Part shown: one piece after another, positions 11,186 to 20,552 of the stretch
Numbering within the stretch: the stretch's first letter is position 1
Layout: every line of letters begins with the position of its first letter
Assembly (NCBI GenBank): GCA_031769625.1
Contig: JAUIMM010000213.1
Span: forward strand, 1,990,501-2,054,500
Direction: 5' to 3'
Source of the DNA: Taudactylus pleione
Taxonomy: Eukaryota; Chordata; Amphibia; Anura; Myobatrachidae
Length of the DNA: 64,000 bases
Notes under the pieces: generated by a model
The model's input: only the letters and a program-made list of their open reading frames with translations
Databases searched by the model: none
Told to the model about the DNA's origin: nothing
Translations under genes and position numbers: made by a program

Positions 11186-12089
11186 GTAACATGTAACCAC
11201 ACACCTCAAACGTTGTCTTTGGATGTGTTTGATCTTTGAGCGGGGGGGAGGGGGGCGCCTGAAACTTTTTTGGCATGGGGGAGCAAAATTTATAATTACG
11301 CCATGGTCCTCAGCACATGGGGCAGCAGTGCAGAGGTGCCGGCAGTTTCGTCAGTTGTGGTGTCGGCACAGTGGGGGTGCCAGTGGGGGTGCCGGCAGTG
11401 TCAGCAGCGGGGGATAGCAGGCGCCATCTTCTTTTGCTTCCTGACTGTGTGCAACTGTGCATATTAAATGGGCTTAATGCTGATTGGCTGAGAGCTGTGA
11501 CAGACTGCTCCCTCAGCCAATCAGCATTAAGCACGTTCAATACAAAACCTCGCAACCCAACAGTGGGATCTCAAGGTTTTGCCTTGGGTGAGGGATCCAG
11601 GCAGGGAGATCCAAGCTTGGCTCGGATCGCCCCGGATCCCCAAAATTCGGGTGGATTCGGATCTTTGAGATCCGAGCCCGCTCATCTTTAGTTCAATCAT
11701 GCAGTCCCACTGGCTGACTGCTGCTCTCTCCATACCCATTCCGGTTCAAGCCAGTGGTTCCACTCCAGCTGGCTGCTGTCCTCTCTGGTTCCATTCCGGT
11801 TCAATACAAGATATATGAGTCTGTGCTAAGAACACAAACACATTCCCAAAATGTATATAACAAATGTTTTTTTACATAATATCACTGCAGTCAATTCGAT
11901 CACAAATGTATCAATACTAAAATCATAACTTTAAGATACAATCTAACAGATTTAACATCCCACTAAAAGTGTTATTCAATGAAACACATATATTACAAGG
12001 TAACAAGCAGATCTAATATAGTTTAAAGCTCAATTAATATATGGGGGCTAGAGATCTGTCTCATAATAGTGCCCTCCAACTGTTTGCAT

Positions 12090-12112
12090 GTATATATATA
12101 TATATATATATA
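12090..12112. repeat. (TA)n microsatellite
   Basis: A pure TA run immediately left of the PLE. Confidence 0.9.
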
Positions 12113-12466
12113 GCAGAAGAAAATATGAACGGCACTCCGGAAATGCTATCCATGAGTTTTTCCTCAGGACGGGCACCTGGGCTAGCTGTTTTTTCTGATG
12201 ATTTGGAGTGCCGGACTTCCACTGTTCTATATATATATATATTTATATTATTATTATTTTTCATGCTATTATCATGTGCAGCTACACTGCACTTCTTTAA
12301 TCTGCGATATGTCAATTCTTTTTCCTACATGTCATTTGGTTGTTTTTGTTTATTCACGTCTCCCACATCACTGCTCTCCGTGTGTGCTAGGCTCCGCCTA
12401 TTTTTCACACACTGTTGTGATCTGTTTCCATGGAGACAGCTTTCTCTCTCTCCACAACATGACACC

Positions 12467-12486
12467 GTCTGATGACGTCATCAGGG
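12467..12486 (+). promoter_or_regulatory. CRE palindrome in PLE repeat
   Basis: CTGATGACGTCATCAG (12469-12484) is a perfect 16-bp palindrome with the full CRE core TGACGTCA, the consensus site of CREB/ATF factors. It lies about 65 bp upstream of the TATA box and is repeated at 16558-16573. Confidence 0.65.
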
Positions 12487-12549
12487 GGCGACTCCCGCCG
12501 CACGGAGGCGCGCTGTTGGACAGACGTTTTTTCATTTGTGATCTTCTTG

Positions 12550-12556
12550 TATAAAG
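12550..12556 (+). promoter_or_regulatory. PLE TATA box
   Basis: TATAAAG lies 3' of the CRE and a GC-rich block (GGGGGCGACTCCCGCCGC) and 80 bp before AATAAA. It is repeated at 16639-16645. Confidence 0.55.
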
Positions 12557-12587
12557 GTAAGCACTGTTGTTTTGTTTTGTTATGCAC

Positions 12588-12641
12588 ACCTTGAGAAAAA
12601 GGCCGTTTAGGCCTTGAAACGTTGGTTCACGCTGGAATAAA
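12588..12641 (+). promoter_or_regulatory. Hairpin-GAAAC motif and polyadenylation signal
   Basis: TTGAGAA leads into the stem AAGGCC/GGCCTT with loop GTTTA (12599-12615), then GAAAC (12616-12620) and AATAAA (12636-12641). Order and spacing resemble the hammerhead ribozymes reported from PLE repeats, in which CUGANGA, stem II and GAAA follow each other, but box 1 fits at only about five of seven positions. It is a degenerate or inactive hammerhead at best. The second copy is at 16677-16730. Confidence 0.45.
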
Positions 12642-12985
12642 ACATCTTTACTTCATTGCTAAGTCCGGATGAGTGCCGCTTATTCCTGCTACTCAGAGCA
12701 GGAGACATGGCTTATATAATACTATAGCTGGCACCACGGCATGTTGTTCATTCAATGAGTGCCTGTCTACATGCTTTTATTTTTAAAGGGAAACATCCCT
12801 TTTGAGTCGTGGCACCACAAGTCTCAGGAACATTTACTGCATTGGATTCTTCAGTACTGTGTGACACTGCACGGACTCTTTGTTTTACTTTTTTGCACTG
12901 GTCACTTTTCCATTGCTATTTTTGCACAAAAAACCCCCCACTCTTATTTCAACACATCGCATAATAGAGAAATTCTTTTCTTAAC

Positions 12986-13828
12986 ATGGAATCAGGATCC
13001 AGTAACAGAGACCAGCTGTCCTTTCTAAATCTGGACTTACCCAAAGGTGAAACTCTGTCTTTTTCAGAGGCCCAAATCTCTGCTATTTTATTTTCAGACA
13101 CACCTGATACCAGCTTAGGTGCTCATTCTGCTGAGGATATCTACAATCATTTAATCAAACTCAAAAAGAAAGAGATTGATTACTTGCTCCATGGCAGTAC
13201 ATTATCTGATTATTTTAGAGCTAAGATGATCCCCCGTGGGTTTCGAGTTAAAAATTGTCCCACAATTGGGAGAACCAATGCAGAATTCTGCAGGCGCTGG
13301 ATCGCCATTCTCAACAAATGCAGTCTTGACCTTATGATACTTGTCATTGAGGAAGCGGGCAAGGAATTAATCAACACCAGAGCCAAAATAGACCAGTATA
13401 TTGAGTTACATAAAAACAAATTGGACGATAATGTATATCAACAATACTGGACTAAACTAGCGTCTCAATGTGACATATATAAGAAAGATCTTCTTAAATT
13501 CAAAAAAAATAAATTGCAAAAAGTCACTAGTGATTATGAGGATAACTCGGTCTATCGGTGGCTCCGTGGAACTAACGGCCGTGATACATCTAATCTAAGA
13601 CCGTACCAGCCATCATGGAGAAACAAAAAGTTTCGGGCTCGTAGAAACGAATCTACCTCTAATAGTGACAGTGACTTTCAGGTCAATGAATCAGATGATG
13701 CCTCTCAAGACAGAGCTATCCCTTTAGGAGTTGCCACCAGGGCTCGCATCGACCTCCCTCCATTAAACCCACAAGGCGCGGTGGGCAAAATAAAAGGATC
13801 CGTAAAGAACAGCAGAAAGAAAACCTAG
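12986..13828 (+). CDS. PLE ORF1, unknown function
   Basis: A 280-residue protein from ATG 12986 to TAG 13826-13828. The first 45 residues are polar; residues 50-170 form a compact region with alternating hydrophobic and basic residues (EIDYLLHGSTLSDYFRAK, PRGFR, PTIGR). The C-terminus from about 195 is basic and serine-rich and ends in a KNSRKKT tail. I see no catalytic motif; RNA or DNA binding is a guess from composition. A homologous relic lies at 1030-1681. The last 130 nt overlap an open ORF2 frame that starts after a TGA at 13696-13698, in the -1 frame. It is likely made from the same transcript as ORF2. Confidence 0.7.
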   Translation: MESGSSNRDQLSFLNLDLPKGETLSFSEAQISAILFSDTPDTSLGAHSAEDIYNHLIKLKKKEIDYLLHGSTLSDYFRAKMIPRGFRVKNCPTIGRTNAEFCRRWIAILNKCSLDLMILVIEEAGKELINTRAKIDQYIELHKNKLDDNVYQQYWTKLASQCDIYKKDLLKFKKNKLQKVTSDYEDNSVYRWLRGTNGRDTSNLRPYQPSWRNKKFRARRNESTSNSDSDFQVNESDDASQDRAIPLGVATRARIDLPPLNPQGAVGKIKGSVKNSRKKT

Positions 13829-13836
13829 TATTCAAT

Positions 13837-16092
13837 TTGAGTTCAAAACCGCTTACCGCTGCAGAAATTTCTGTTTTACACAGAGGATTATCGTTTGTTC
13901 CTACAAACAAACACAGGGACTTCGATTGGAAATTGGACAATTATAAATTTAATCGTTCACTAAGACTTAAAGAGTTCTTCCAAAACCAACCGGGTATCTC
14001 ACAAGATACCATGCACACTATGTCTTTACCTTTACGTATAGGACCGCCTTCAACTTTCGACCCCCCCTCATCAAACGCATCAATCAAAACGTTCTCTAGG
14101 TTAATGGACGAGGCAGTACAGAAGTACAGCACTGCCCAACCAAAGATATTTCATAATATGCCACCAGTGGAACAACAGGCACTTAAGAACTTATCCAAAA
14201 GAACCGACATAACCATACGTCCGGCAGACAAGGGTGGAGGAGTGGTAGTGCAGGATCTCACAGACTATATTCGTGAACTTGATGGCCAATTGTCGGATTC
14301 AGCAACATACGACAAATTATTAGGAGACCCTACAAGCGATTATAAGCGTGAACTGGACACTCTGTTGGCAGAAGCCGAGTCCAACCATACATTAACCACC
14401 AAAATCGTTAAATCTCTCACTACAGACCATCCAAAAGTTCCTCTTATCTACACAGTTCCTAAATTACACAAGAATCAACAAAAACCGCCGGGCAGACCTA
14501 TCATCTCTGCTCGCGGCTCTTTATATCAACCTATTGCTCAATATTTGGATTGGTTGATCCAACCCCTAGTTATTCAGCAAAAAACTTATCTAAAGGACAC
14601 CACAGCTTTTTTGATAAAATTAGGGGACCTCACGACTCTACCGGAAAACGCACTTTTATGCACTTTAGATGTTCAAAGCCTCTATACTGTCATCCCTCAA
14701 TCAGATGGTCTGCTAGCGGTAAAACGTTTTTTACTTAAACAGTCGTTTGACCAATGTAATATTGACCTATTTATTAGGTTATTGGAATTGACCCTTATGC
14801 GCAACTATTTCTACTTCAATGGATCATACTATAGACAGAAGAGAGGATGCGCGATGGGATCGAACGTTGCGCCATCGTTCGCGAACATTTATATGTTCGA
14901 AAAAGAACATCAATTCTTTTTTTCAGATCCTGAGATCTCCAAGCATATATTTACATACACACGTTACATAGATGATCTATTCCTAATTTGGATTGGCTCT
15001 GAGGAACAGTTGATTTCCGTGATCGACGGGATAAATCATGACAATACCCCGATTAAATTTACTTTTAATTACAGTTCCACGTCAGTGCACTTTCTTGACG
15101 TTCTAATCACTGTTTCGGAGGGCCATATGACCACGTCTGTATACTCTAAAGACACGGATAGAAACACCCTCCTGGTTTCCAATAGTTTCCATCCTCCAGC
15201 ACTTAAAAATGGTTTAGCCAAATCTCAAATGATGAGGGTGGCCCGCATCACCAACATCCCATCACAAGTGGAGATTGAAGTGGACAAAATTGTAGACAAG
15301 TTTCTAGACAGGGGATATAATAAAAACTCTCTTCTAAAAAATAAGCAGGAAGTACTACAAATGTCTAGGGACCATTTACTCCATCCTACACCCAAATCCA
15401 GTACGCTGGATAAAATCCCATTTGTGACGGAATTCACTTTGAGCAGCTCCGTGGTCTCCAAAGCTGCCAAAGCACTATGGCCTATCGTCCGCACGGACAA
15501 AGAATTGGGAACATTATCTAACACTTCTCCGCTTATAAGTTACAAGAGAGGCAGAAACCTCAAAGACATGTTGGTAAGAGCAGACATTACTTCACAGGCC
15601 ACCACAGTTGTTCATAGTGGCACAATGTACAAAAAACCTGGCTGTTATCGATGTGCTTCGTGCATTACTTGTAGCTATATGGCCCCTTGTCATTTTTTCA
15701 GCCATCCACATACTGGAAAAAAGTATTACATCCATCATGTCTTAACTTGCACATCTAGATTTGTTATTTATTTACTCTCATGCCCTTGTGGCTTGCATTA
15801 TGTAGGACAAACCATACGTATGTTCAAAGAGAGAATGGCGATTCATCGTTCTTCAATCAAATTAGCGATTCAAGGGAGGGACTCTGATCAACCAGTTGCC
15901 CGCCATTTTAAATCGGCTGGCCATCCTCTAACAAGCTTACGATACAAGATTATCGAAAATGTGGCTCCATTAAAGCTAGGGGGAGATCGTGCCAAAATTT
16001 TGGCACGTTTGGAAACCAAATGGATTATTTCGTTGGATACGGTTCATCCACGCGGTCTTAACGAGAAGATCTCCTGGGCATCATGCATTTAA
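13837..16092 (+). CDS. PLE ORF2: reverse transcriptase with GIY-YIG endonuclease
   Basis: A 751-residue frame counted from a TTG at 13837; it is open upstream to 13699 and has no ATG before residue 59, so the start probably depends on a -1 frameshift from ORF1 or on reinitiation. Residues 128-137 carry RPADKGGGVV. PKLHK is at 208-212 and PPGRPIIS at 217-224. RT motif A is TLDVQSLY with catalytic Asp278, motif B is RGCAMGSNVAPS (336-347), motif C is YIDD (377-380), and HFLD is at 418-421. A Cys-rich knuckle CxxCxxCxxC starts at 603. The endonuclease has VIYLL near 643, HYVGQT (654-659), Arg666, His670 and a candidate catalytic Glu726. The enzyme is expected to nick target DNA and prime cDNA synthesis there. 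No stop or frameshift is seen, so it may be active. Confidence 0.9.
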   Translation: MSSKPLTAAEISVLHRGLSFVPTNKHRDFDWKLDNYKFNRSLRLKEFFQNQPGISQDTMHTMSLPLRIGPPSTFDPPSSNASIKTFSRLMDEAVQKYSTAQPKIFHNMPPVEQQALKNLSKRTDITIRPADKGGGVVVQDLTDYIRELDGQLSDSATYDKLLGDPTSDYKRELDTLLAEAESNHTLTTKIVKSLTTDHPKVPLIYTVPKLHKNQQKPPGRPIISARGSLYQPIAQYLDWLIQPLVIQQKTYLKDTTAFLIKLGDLTTLPENALLCTLDVQSLYTVIPQSDGLLAVKRFLLKQSFDQCNIDLFIRLLELTLMRNYFYFNGSYYRQKRGCAMGSNVAPSFANIYMFEKEHQFFFSDPEISKHIFTYTRYIDDLFLIWIGSEEQLISVIDGINHDNTPIKFTFNYSSTSVHFLDVLITVSEGHMTTSVYSKDTDRNTLLVSNSFHPPALKNGLAKSQMMRVARITNIPSQVEIEVDKIVDKFLDRGYNKNSLLKNKQEVLQMSRDHLLHPTPKSSTLDKIPFVTEFTLSSSVVSKAAKALWPIVRTDKELGTLSNTSPLISYKRGRNLKDMLVRADITSQATTVVHSGTMYKKPGCYRCASCITCSYMAPCHFFSHPHTGKKYYIHHVLTCTSRFVIYLLSCPCGLHYVGQTIRMFKERMAIHRSSIKLAIQGRDSDQPVARHFKSAGHPLTSLRYKIIENVAPLKLGGDRAKILARLETKWIISLDTVHPRGLNEKISWASCI

Positions 16093-16339
16093 TTCATGTA
16101 TTTAATTGGTGCATATAAATGGTTTAATTCGTTCCACAGATTTATCCTTATTGTTTGTATTTATCCCTAGACATTTTTTTTTTTTTAAATCTCAGTATTA
16201 CACGCATTTTCGATATTGAGAGGATAATGATTAGTACTCATGAGTTTTCACTGATTATGTATTTTTGCTAGTATGTGAATGTTTGTATGTATATATTCGT
16301 GTTCTTGGCTTATCCATGCATCATTTATTATTTTTCATG
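16093..16339 (+). other. PLE 3' UTR
   Basis: AT-rich sequence between the ORF2 stop and the second direct repeat, with a poly-T tract at 16170-16186. No reading frame or strong hairpin was seen. Confidence 0.6.
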
Positions 16340-16799
16340 TTATTATTTTTCATGCTATTATCATGTGCAGCTACACTGCACTTCTTTAATCTGCGATATG
16401 TCAATTCTTTTTCCTACATGTCATTTGGTTGTTTTTGTTTATTCACGTCTCCCACAGCACTGCTCTCCGTGTGTGCTAGGCTCCGCCTATTTTTCACACA
16501 CTGTTGTGATCTGTTTCCATGGAGACAGCTTTCTCTCTCTCCACAACATGACACCGTCTGATGACGTCATCAGGGGGCGACTCCCGCCGCACGGAGGCGC
16601 GCTGTTGGACAGACGTTTTTTCATTTGTGATCTTCTTGTATAAAGGTAAGCACTGTTGTTTTGTTTTGTTATGCACACCTTGAGAAAAAGGCCGTTTAGG
16701 CCTTGAAACGTTGGTTCACGCTGGAATAAAACATCTTTACTTCATTGCTAAGTCCGGATGAGTGCCGCTTATTCCTGCTACTCAGAGCAGGAGACATGG

Positions 16800-16807
<8 letters not shown>
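16340..16807 (+). repeat. PLE 3' direct repeat (pseudo-LTR)
   Basis: Second copy of the 468-bp repeat with CRE (16558-16573), TATAAAG (16639-16645), stem-GAAAC (16688-16709) and AATAAA (16725-16730). It differs from the 5' copy at one base. Its right end merges into a (TA)n run. Confidence 0.9.
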
Positions 16808-16835
<28 letters not shown>

Positions 16836-16838
<3 letters not shown>

Positions 16839-17052
16839 GATGTGCAGGCTCGGATAGGTTCGAGTTTGCACGTTGAGTTCGGATTTTTCCCTCCAAAACA
16901 ACGGAACTCAGAAAGAGGCAAAACGTCTGTCCAGGAATGATGATGTTCGTCCATGCAAGATGACGTTTTGCCTCTTTCTGAGTTCCGTTTTTTGGAGGGA
17001 AAAATCCGAACTCAACGTGCAAACTCGAACCTATCCGAGCCTGCACATCCCT
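16836..17052. mobile_element. Near-perfect foldback MITE A
   Basis: Arms of about 90-100 bp pair almost perfectly around a spacer near 16936-16960. The ends are AGGGATGTGCAGGCTC and GAGCCTGCACATCCCT. Both flanks are (TA)n, so the target duplication is hidden. Internal text GCAAAACGT with a GATGATG block resembles the promoter end of hAT copy 1 (GGCAAAATGTCATCATC), suggesting derivation from, or mobilisation by, that hAT family. Confidence 0.75.
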
Positions 17053-17053
17053 A

Positions 17054-17094
<41 letters not shown>

Positions 17095-17096
<2 letters not shown>

Positions 17097-17245
17097 GGAT
17101 GTGCAGGCTCCGTTCTACTCGGTTCCGTTCGTTTTTTTTTTTCCCGAATCTTATTGGGTTTCAGCTGTCACGAGTTTTGGATAGCCAATAAGATTCGGTA
17201 AAAAAAACCGAACGGAACCGAGTAGAACCGAGCCTGCACATCCCT
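17095..17245. mobile_element. Near-perfect foldback MITE B
   Basis: It shares the 16-bp ends AGGGATGTGCAGGCTC and GAGCCTGCACATCCCT with MITE A but has different internal arms (CGTTCTACTCGGTTCCGTTC, then an AATCTTATTGG block). It lies 42 bp away across a (TA)n run. Confidence 0.75.
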
Positions 17246-17459
17246 AATATATATATACACAATAGTACCTTTGTAGGAGATCCGTATATACTAAAATAAT
17301 GGGGAGAAGAACAAGCTGCTGCCGCTCAGTATATTAATCACTCACCGGAGCCAGCAAGTCATGACGAGTGAGTGTCTGTAGCCTGTAGTTACCACTGCTG
17401 TATGCCATAAGCCGAGGCCACACGTCACAGTCAGTGACCGTGCCTGTAGTCTTGTGCCC

Positions 17460-17994
17460 GTAGTCATAGGCAAACGCAGGGGGGTTTCCATCTGCCTGGA
17501 AACCCCCTCTCCAGCACATACCATGACCACAGTAGAAATAGTAATAGAATAGAATTTTACTAGTGCTACATGTACTTCTCAGTATCAATAGTTAGCACCA
17601 TTTGTGGATCTTTTAACATGTATCAGCCAGTAATAAATAACCTGTGCAATAACTAGGAGATATGGAAAACATGCACTGTTAGGGATGCACTGCTATAGAG
17701 CCCAATATCTACATATATGTCCAGGTTCTTCTGCTGCTCCTCCAGGCTCCCAGACTTGCTCCAATGCTCTGGAATGGTGCTCACACCTCAAATAAAAACA
17801 TTCAGCTCAGGCAGGATGGCTTACTGCCGCATCTGTGATCCTGTATATGCTGGAATTATGATACACAATACACATTGTATGACGCATATTAAAGCTGGTT
17901 AAGTACTAATTCTGCCCTCTTCATGGACTGGCCACACTCGCTCTAAAATCAACCATTTGGAAACACCCCTCTAGAAATACTGCGTTTGCCACTG
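17460..17994. mobile_element. Element with GGCAAACGCAG ends
   Basis: The left end reads AGGCAAACGCAGGGGGGTTTCC, and GGAAACACCCCTCTAG with CTGCGTTTGCC marks the right end, a diverged inverted copy. The interior contains a diverged relative of the MITE at 5665-5861 (17595-17690). No coding potential. Confidence 0.4.
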
Positions 17995-18756
17995 GTAGTG
18001 ATGCTGACCGTGTGCCGGAGCCAGAGGTCACGGCAACGGGGACGCTGTGACTGTGACCCAAGTGTATTCTCGCCGCAATAGGATGGCCAGGCCATATTGC
18101 AATTTCAGCTGGGCAAATGATAGCGTGGTCGTACGGGAACACTTAGCGGGGAACAGAATAAGGTGCAGTCACATCAGATCAGAGTCTGTGGTTCCATGCT
18201 GGTTGGCTTCTATCCTCTCTGGTCCCAATCTGGTCCAAGCCTTCAGATTACCTTTCTGCTCTGCAATTACATTGTCTACTCTCAGCATTGCAGCTCCTAA
18301 CATACTCTGAGTCCCCCTAATTATTATACGTTTGGAACCTCTATCGATGGTGTTTGCTGCCCTGAGGCTCCTATCTTAGAGTGTTAGGGTTCGTGCTGAG
18401 TTTCTGTTCCAGCATTCACTCTGGTTCCTGGGGACTGGGAACTGGATCTAGATTCCTCTTTGAGAGTCTGAGCCTGCTCTGGTAATCAGTTTGCAGCATC
18501 TGTCAGCAGATTGCAGGCACTACCAATTATGTATTATTAGCTGCTCTGTACCCTGAGTTCAACTTCTCATACACTGGTTCTGGTAAGCGGTTGAGTTCAA
18601 CTCAATTGGTTCCAGGGACAGATAGGAAGCCTTCCAGGTGTCACTGAACTCTCTGAAGGCACCATGCATTTACAGTACGGGTCTCACCCAATGAGTAGAC
18701 CTCTGATTCAACCACCACTATTCTGCTACTACCCATCAGCCCTGTCCAAATTCTAA

Positions 18757-18843
18757 AGCATTTTAACCGCACAGGCATTATAATGTTAAACCTGCTCCTA
18801 AAGCAGTACGTTTAAAGTTATAATGTTCGCATGGTTAAAATGC
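18757..18843. repeat. Imperfect 87-bp inverted repeat
   Basis: AGCATTTTAACC pairs with GGTTAAAATGCT, and an inner ATTATAA/TTATAAT and CTGCT/AGCAG continue the stem. A related GCATTTTAACC follows at 18861. Typical of a small foldback element. Confidence 0.55.
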
Positions 18844-18859
18844 TGTTAAGTAGCATTTT

Positions 18860-19470
18860 AACCATGTTGGGAAACCAGTGCTGGCTCTCTGGTGTCTACA
18901 GATTCACTGTCCACCTAGTGACTGTAACCATCCAGATTGTATCCAATTTTAATATCCATATTATTTACTTTGATATTTTCAGCTTTGAAATTATTACCTG
19001 AATAATACAAATACTGCATAAAATACAAAAACTGAGAATGCTGGTATGAAAATAGACAAAATACAATAATGAACTGAACATTTATTAAACTTACACTTAA
19101 GGTCTTATTCTTTTACATACTAGATTTATGATTGACATTTGCTGAAAGAATCAGGGAGATTGAGGGCCTGTCCATAAACCATATGAGAAGGATTGGAAGT
19201 GACATTCTGACTTTTGCTGGCATGTTCATTGCCATATTAGATCTTAGTCCTGCAAAAGTGTTTGCTACTTGTTGTATGCTTGACAGATACATAGGGCATA
19301 ATTTCTTTTTGTATATGCATTTATTAAACAAACTCCTATTGTGTCTTATTATAATGATTGATGTGCTTTATAAAGCAATAAGATTGCTATGGTAATTATA
19401 ATTTTTGATGCCATATAGTAATCTACATAAATTATGTATAATGCAGAACTGTAAACCTAAATTCAAATAA
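18860..19470. other. AT-rich sequence without recognisable gene
   Basis: One short frame on the plus strand (19132-19395) has no family resemblance. Nothing else was seen. Confidence 0.35.
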
Positions 19471-19473
19471 TCA

Positions 19474-19653
19474 GGGGTATATATTATTTACTAAAGTGCA
19501 GGTTTTTAGAAGTGGAGATGTTACCCATAGCAACCAATCAGATTCTACTTAACATTTATCTAGCACATTCTTGAACATAATAGCTAGAATCTGATTGGTT
19601 GCTATGAGCAACATCACCACTTCTAAAAACCTGCACTTTAGTAAATATACCCC
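19474..19653. mobile_element. Foldback MITE, GGGGTATA family, TCA target duplication
   Basis: Arms from GGGGTATAT through TTTACTAAAGTGCAGG and AGCAACCAATCAGATTCTA pair with the right half almost perfectly. Flanks carry TCA at 19471-19473 and 19654-19656. Relatives lie at 36404-36575 and, truncated, at 48440-48567. Each arm has a CCAAT box. Confidence 0.75.
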
Positions 19654-20027
19654 TCAGTGTCATAGCATTAATTTCATTATGGGTCCTGTGGAGATGTAGA
19701 CAGAGAAATATTAGAAATTCATCCTTAAACTCATTAAAAATAATTTTATTAAAAATAAAATCTGCATTTAACCAAATGACTATATCACAGTATGGTGTAA
19801 AGCAATTTTAAATTAAAAATATTTGTCTCTCACTTTTCACTAAGAATGTTGCTAATTACATGTATAGAAATATTCTAAATTTATAATTAAATATATCTAA
19901 AATGTACAAAAAGCTACCACTTTTGTATATAATGATTTTTTGTAGAACCGAAAAAAATTCCGACAATAATAATCGAGTAATCATCACTATCCTTAGTAGC
20001 TGGAAAACATACTAAACAGACATTATG

Positions 20028-20274
20028 TTCCAAATGGGAGAGTTTATAAAATGTGGGAGTTTAGCAGTAAGCTCTCATACTTTTTAAGCTTGGCCAATGT
20101 CATAGAGTTGGAGAACATTCAAACTCGAATGTTTTTCAGACTTGCAAAACTGTCACGATTTAAGCTCTCATCTGCATGTTTTCCCATTTGAAAACACAAC
20201 TCAACCATTGTATTAGTGTGAGAGTTTACTGCTAAACTCACATTTTCTAAACTCTCACCCTATTACATTTGGCT
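20028..20274. mobile_element. Foldback MITE
   Basis: GGGAGTTTAGCAGTAAGCTC in the left half pairs with GAGAGTTTACTGCTAAACTC in the right half, and the outer CCAAATGGGAGAGTTTA pairs with the right-hand TAAACTCTCACC and CATTTGG blocks. No coding potential. Confidence 0.6.
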
Positions 20275-20354
20275 CATACAGTTTAAGATGAATTAGAAGA
20301 AATGGTTGCAAAGTTTCATAATACCAAGGTTAAGCTTGTGTAACAAACAGATTT

Positions 20355-20358
<4 letters not shown>

Positions 20359-20390
<32 letters not shown>
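20359..20390. repeat. (TA)n microsatellite
   Basis: A TA run abutting the left end of hAT copy 1. Confidence 0.85.
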
Positions 20391-20392
<2 letters not shown>

Positions 20393-20552
20393 AGGGGTGA
20401 GCGGGTTCGGATTTCTGAAATCCGAACCCCCCCCGAGCCCCCCCGATCCGAGGCAGATCCGAGTCAGGCTCGACTTTTCCCGCCTGACTCGGATCTGAAA
20501 TCGAGGCAAAATGTCATCATCCCGCCTTCCGGGTCTCGCGGGTTTTGGATCC

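Larger units (their letters stand above)
9514..11305. mobile_element. hAT-type element with internal minisatellites, nested in E2
   Basis: The ends are CCAGTGGCGTAACTAC on the left and ATAATTACGCCATG on the right, forming inverted ends. The flanks carry GTCCTCAG at 9506-9513 and 11306-11313, an 8-bp duplication, although this 8-mer also recurs in the host minisatellite. The interior has no transposase, only two minisatellites and GC-rich spacer with an inverted block GGGCGCCCG near 9670-9710. Confidence 0.6.
8728..11690 (-). mobile_element. Non-autonomous hAT derivative E2 (minus orientation)
   Basis: The left part (8737-8990) matches the hAT 3' end in reverse, including TTTGGATCTGGATTTTTTC and the block with AGCTGGCTGACTAAGC. 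The right end (11575-11690) matches the hAT 5' end in reverse, finishing GAGCCCGCTCATCTTTA. Its first terminal bases are fused to the end of E1. It has no transposase; the interior is a minisatellite and the insertion at 9514-11305. A hairpin with CCAAT boxes (ATGCTGATTGGCTGAG against CTCAGCCAATCAGCAT) lies at 11478-11530. Confidence 0.55.
12251..12718 (+). repeat. PLE 5' direct repeat (pseudo-LTR)
   Basis: It is identical to 16340-16807 at a constant offset of 4089 except T at 12368 against G at 16457. It contains a CRE palindrome, a TATA box, a hairpin followed by GAAAC, and AATAAA, so it can serve both as promoter and as polyadenylation region, as an LTR does. Confidence 0.9.
12113..16807 (+). 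mobile_element. Near-intact Penelope-like retroelement
   Basis: Its order is a short inverted-repeat leader (12120-12225), a 468-bp direct repeat (12251-12718), a 5' leader, ORF1 (12986-13828), ORF2 (ending 16092), a 3' UTR, and the second direct repeat (16340-16807). Repeats at both ends, an RT with a YIDD motif and a C-terminal GIY-YIG endonuclease are the hallmarks of endonuclease-bearing PLEs. It probably inserted in a (TA)n tract, since TA runs flank both sides, so a target duplication cannot be read. One mismatch between the repeats and open ORFs point to a recent insertion. It may belong to the Neptune-like PLEs of vertebrates, which I cannot confirm without a tree. Confidence 0.9.

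Noticed and set aside
12041..12554. Frames of 118-143 residues at the PLE 5' repeat
   Set aside because: The same frames recur in the 3' repeat because of DNA identity, and they span the promoter and TA runs.
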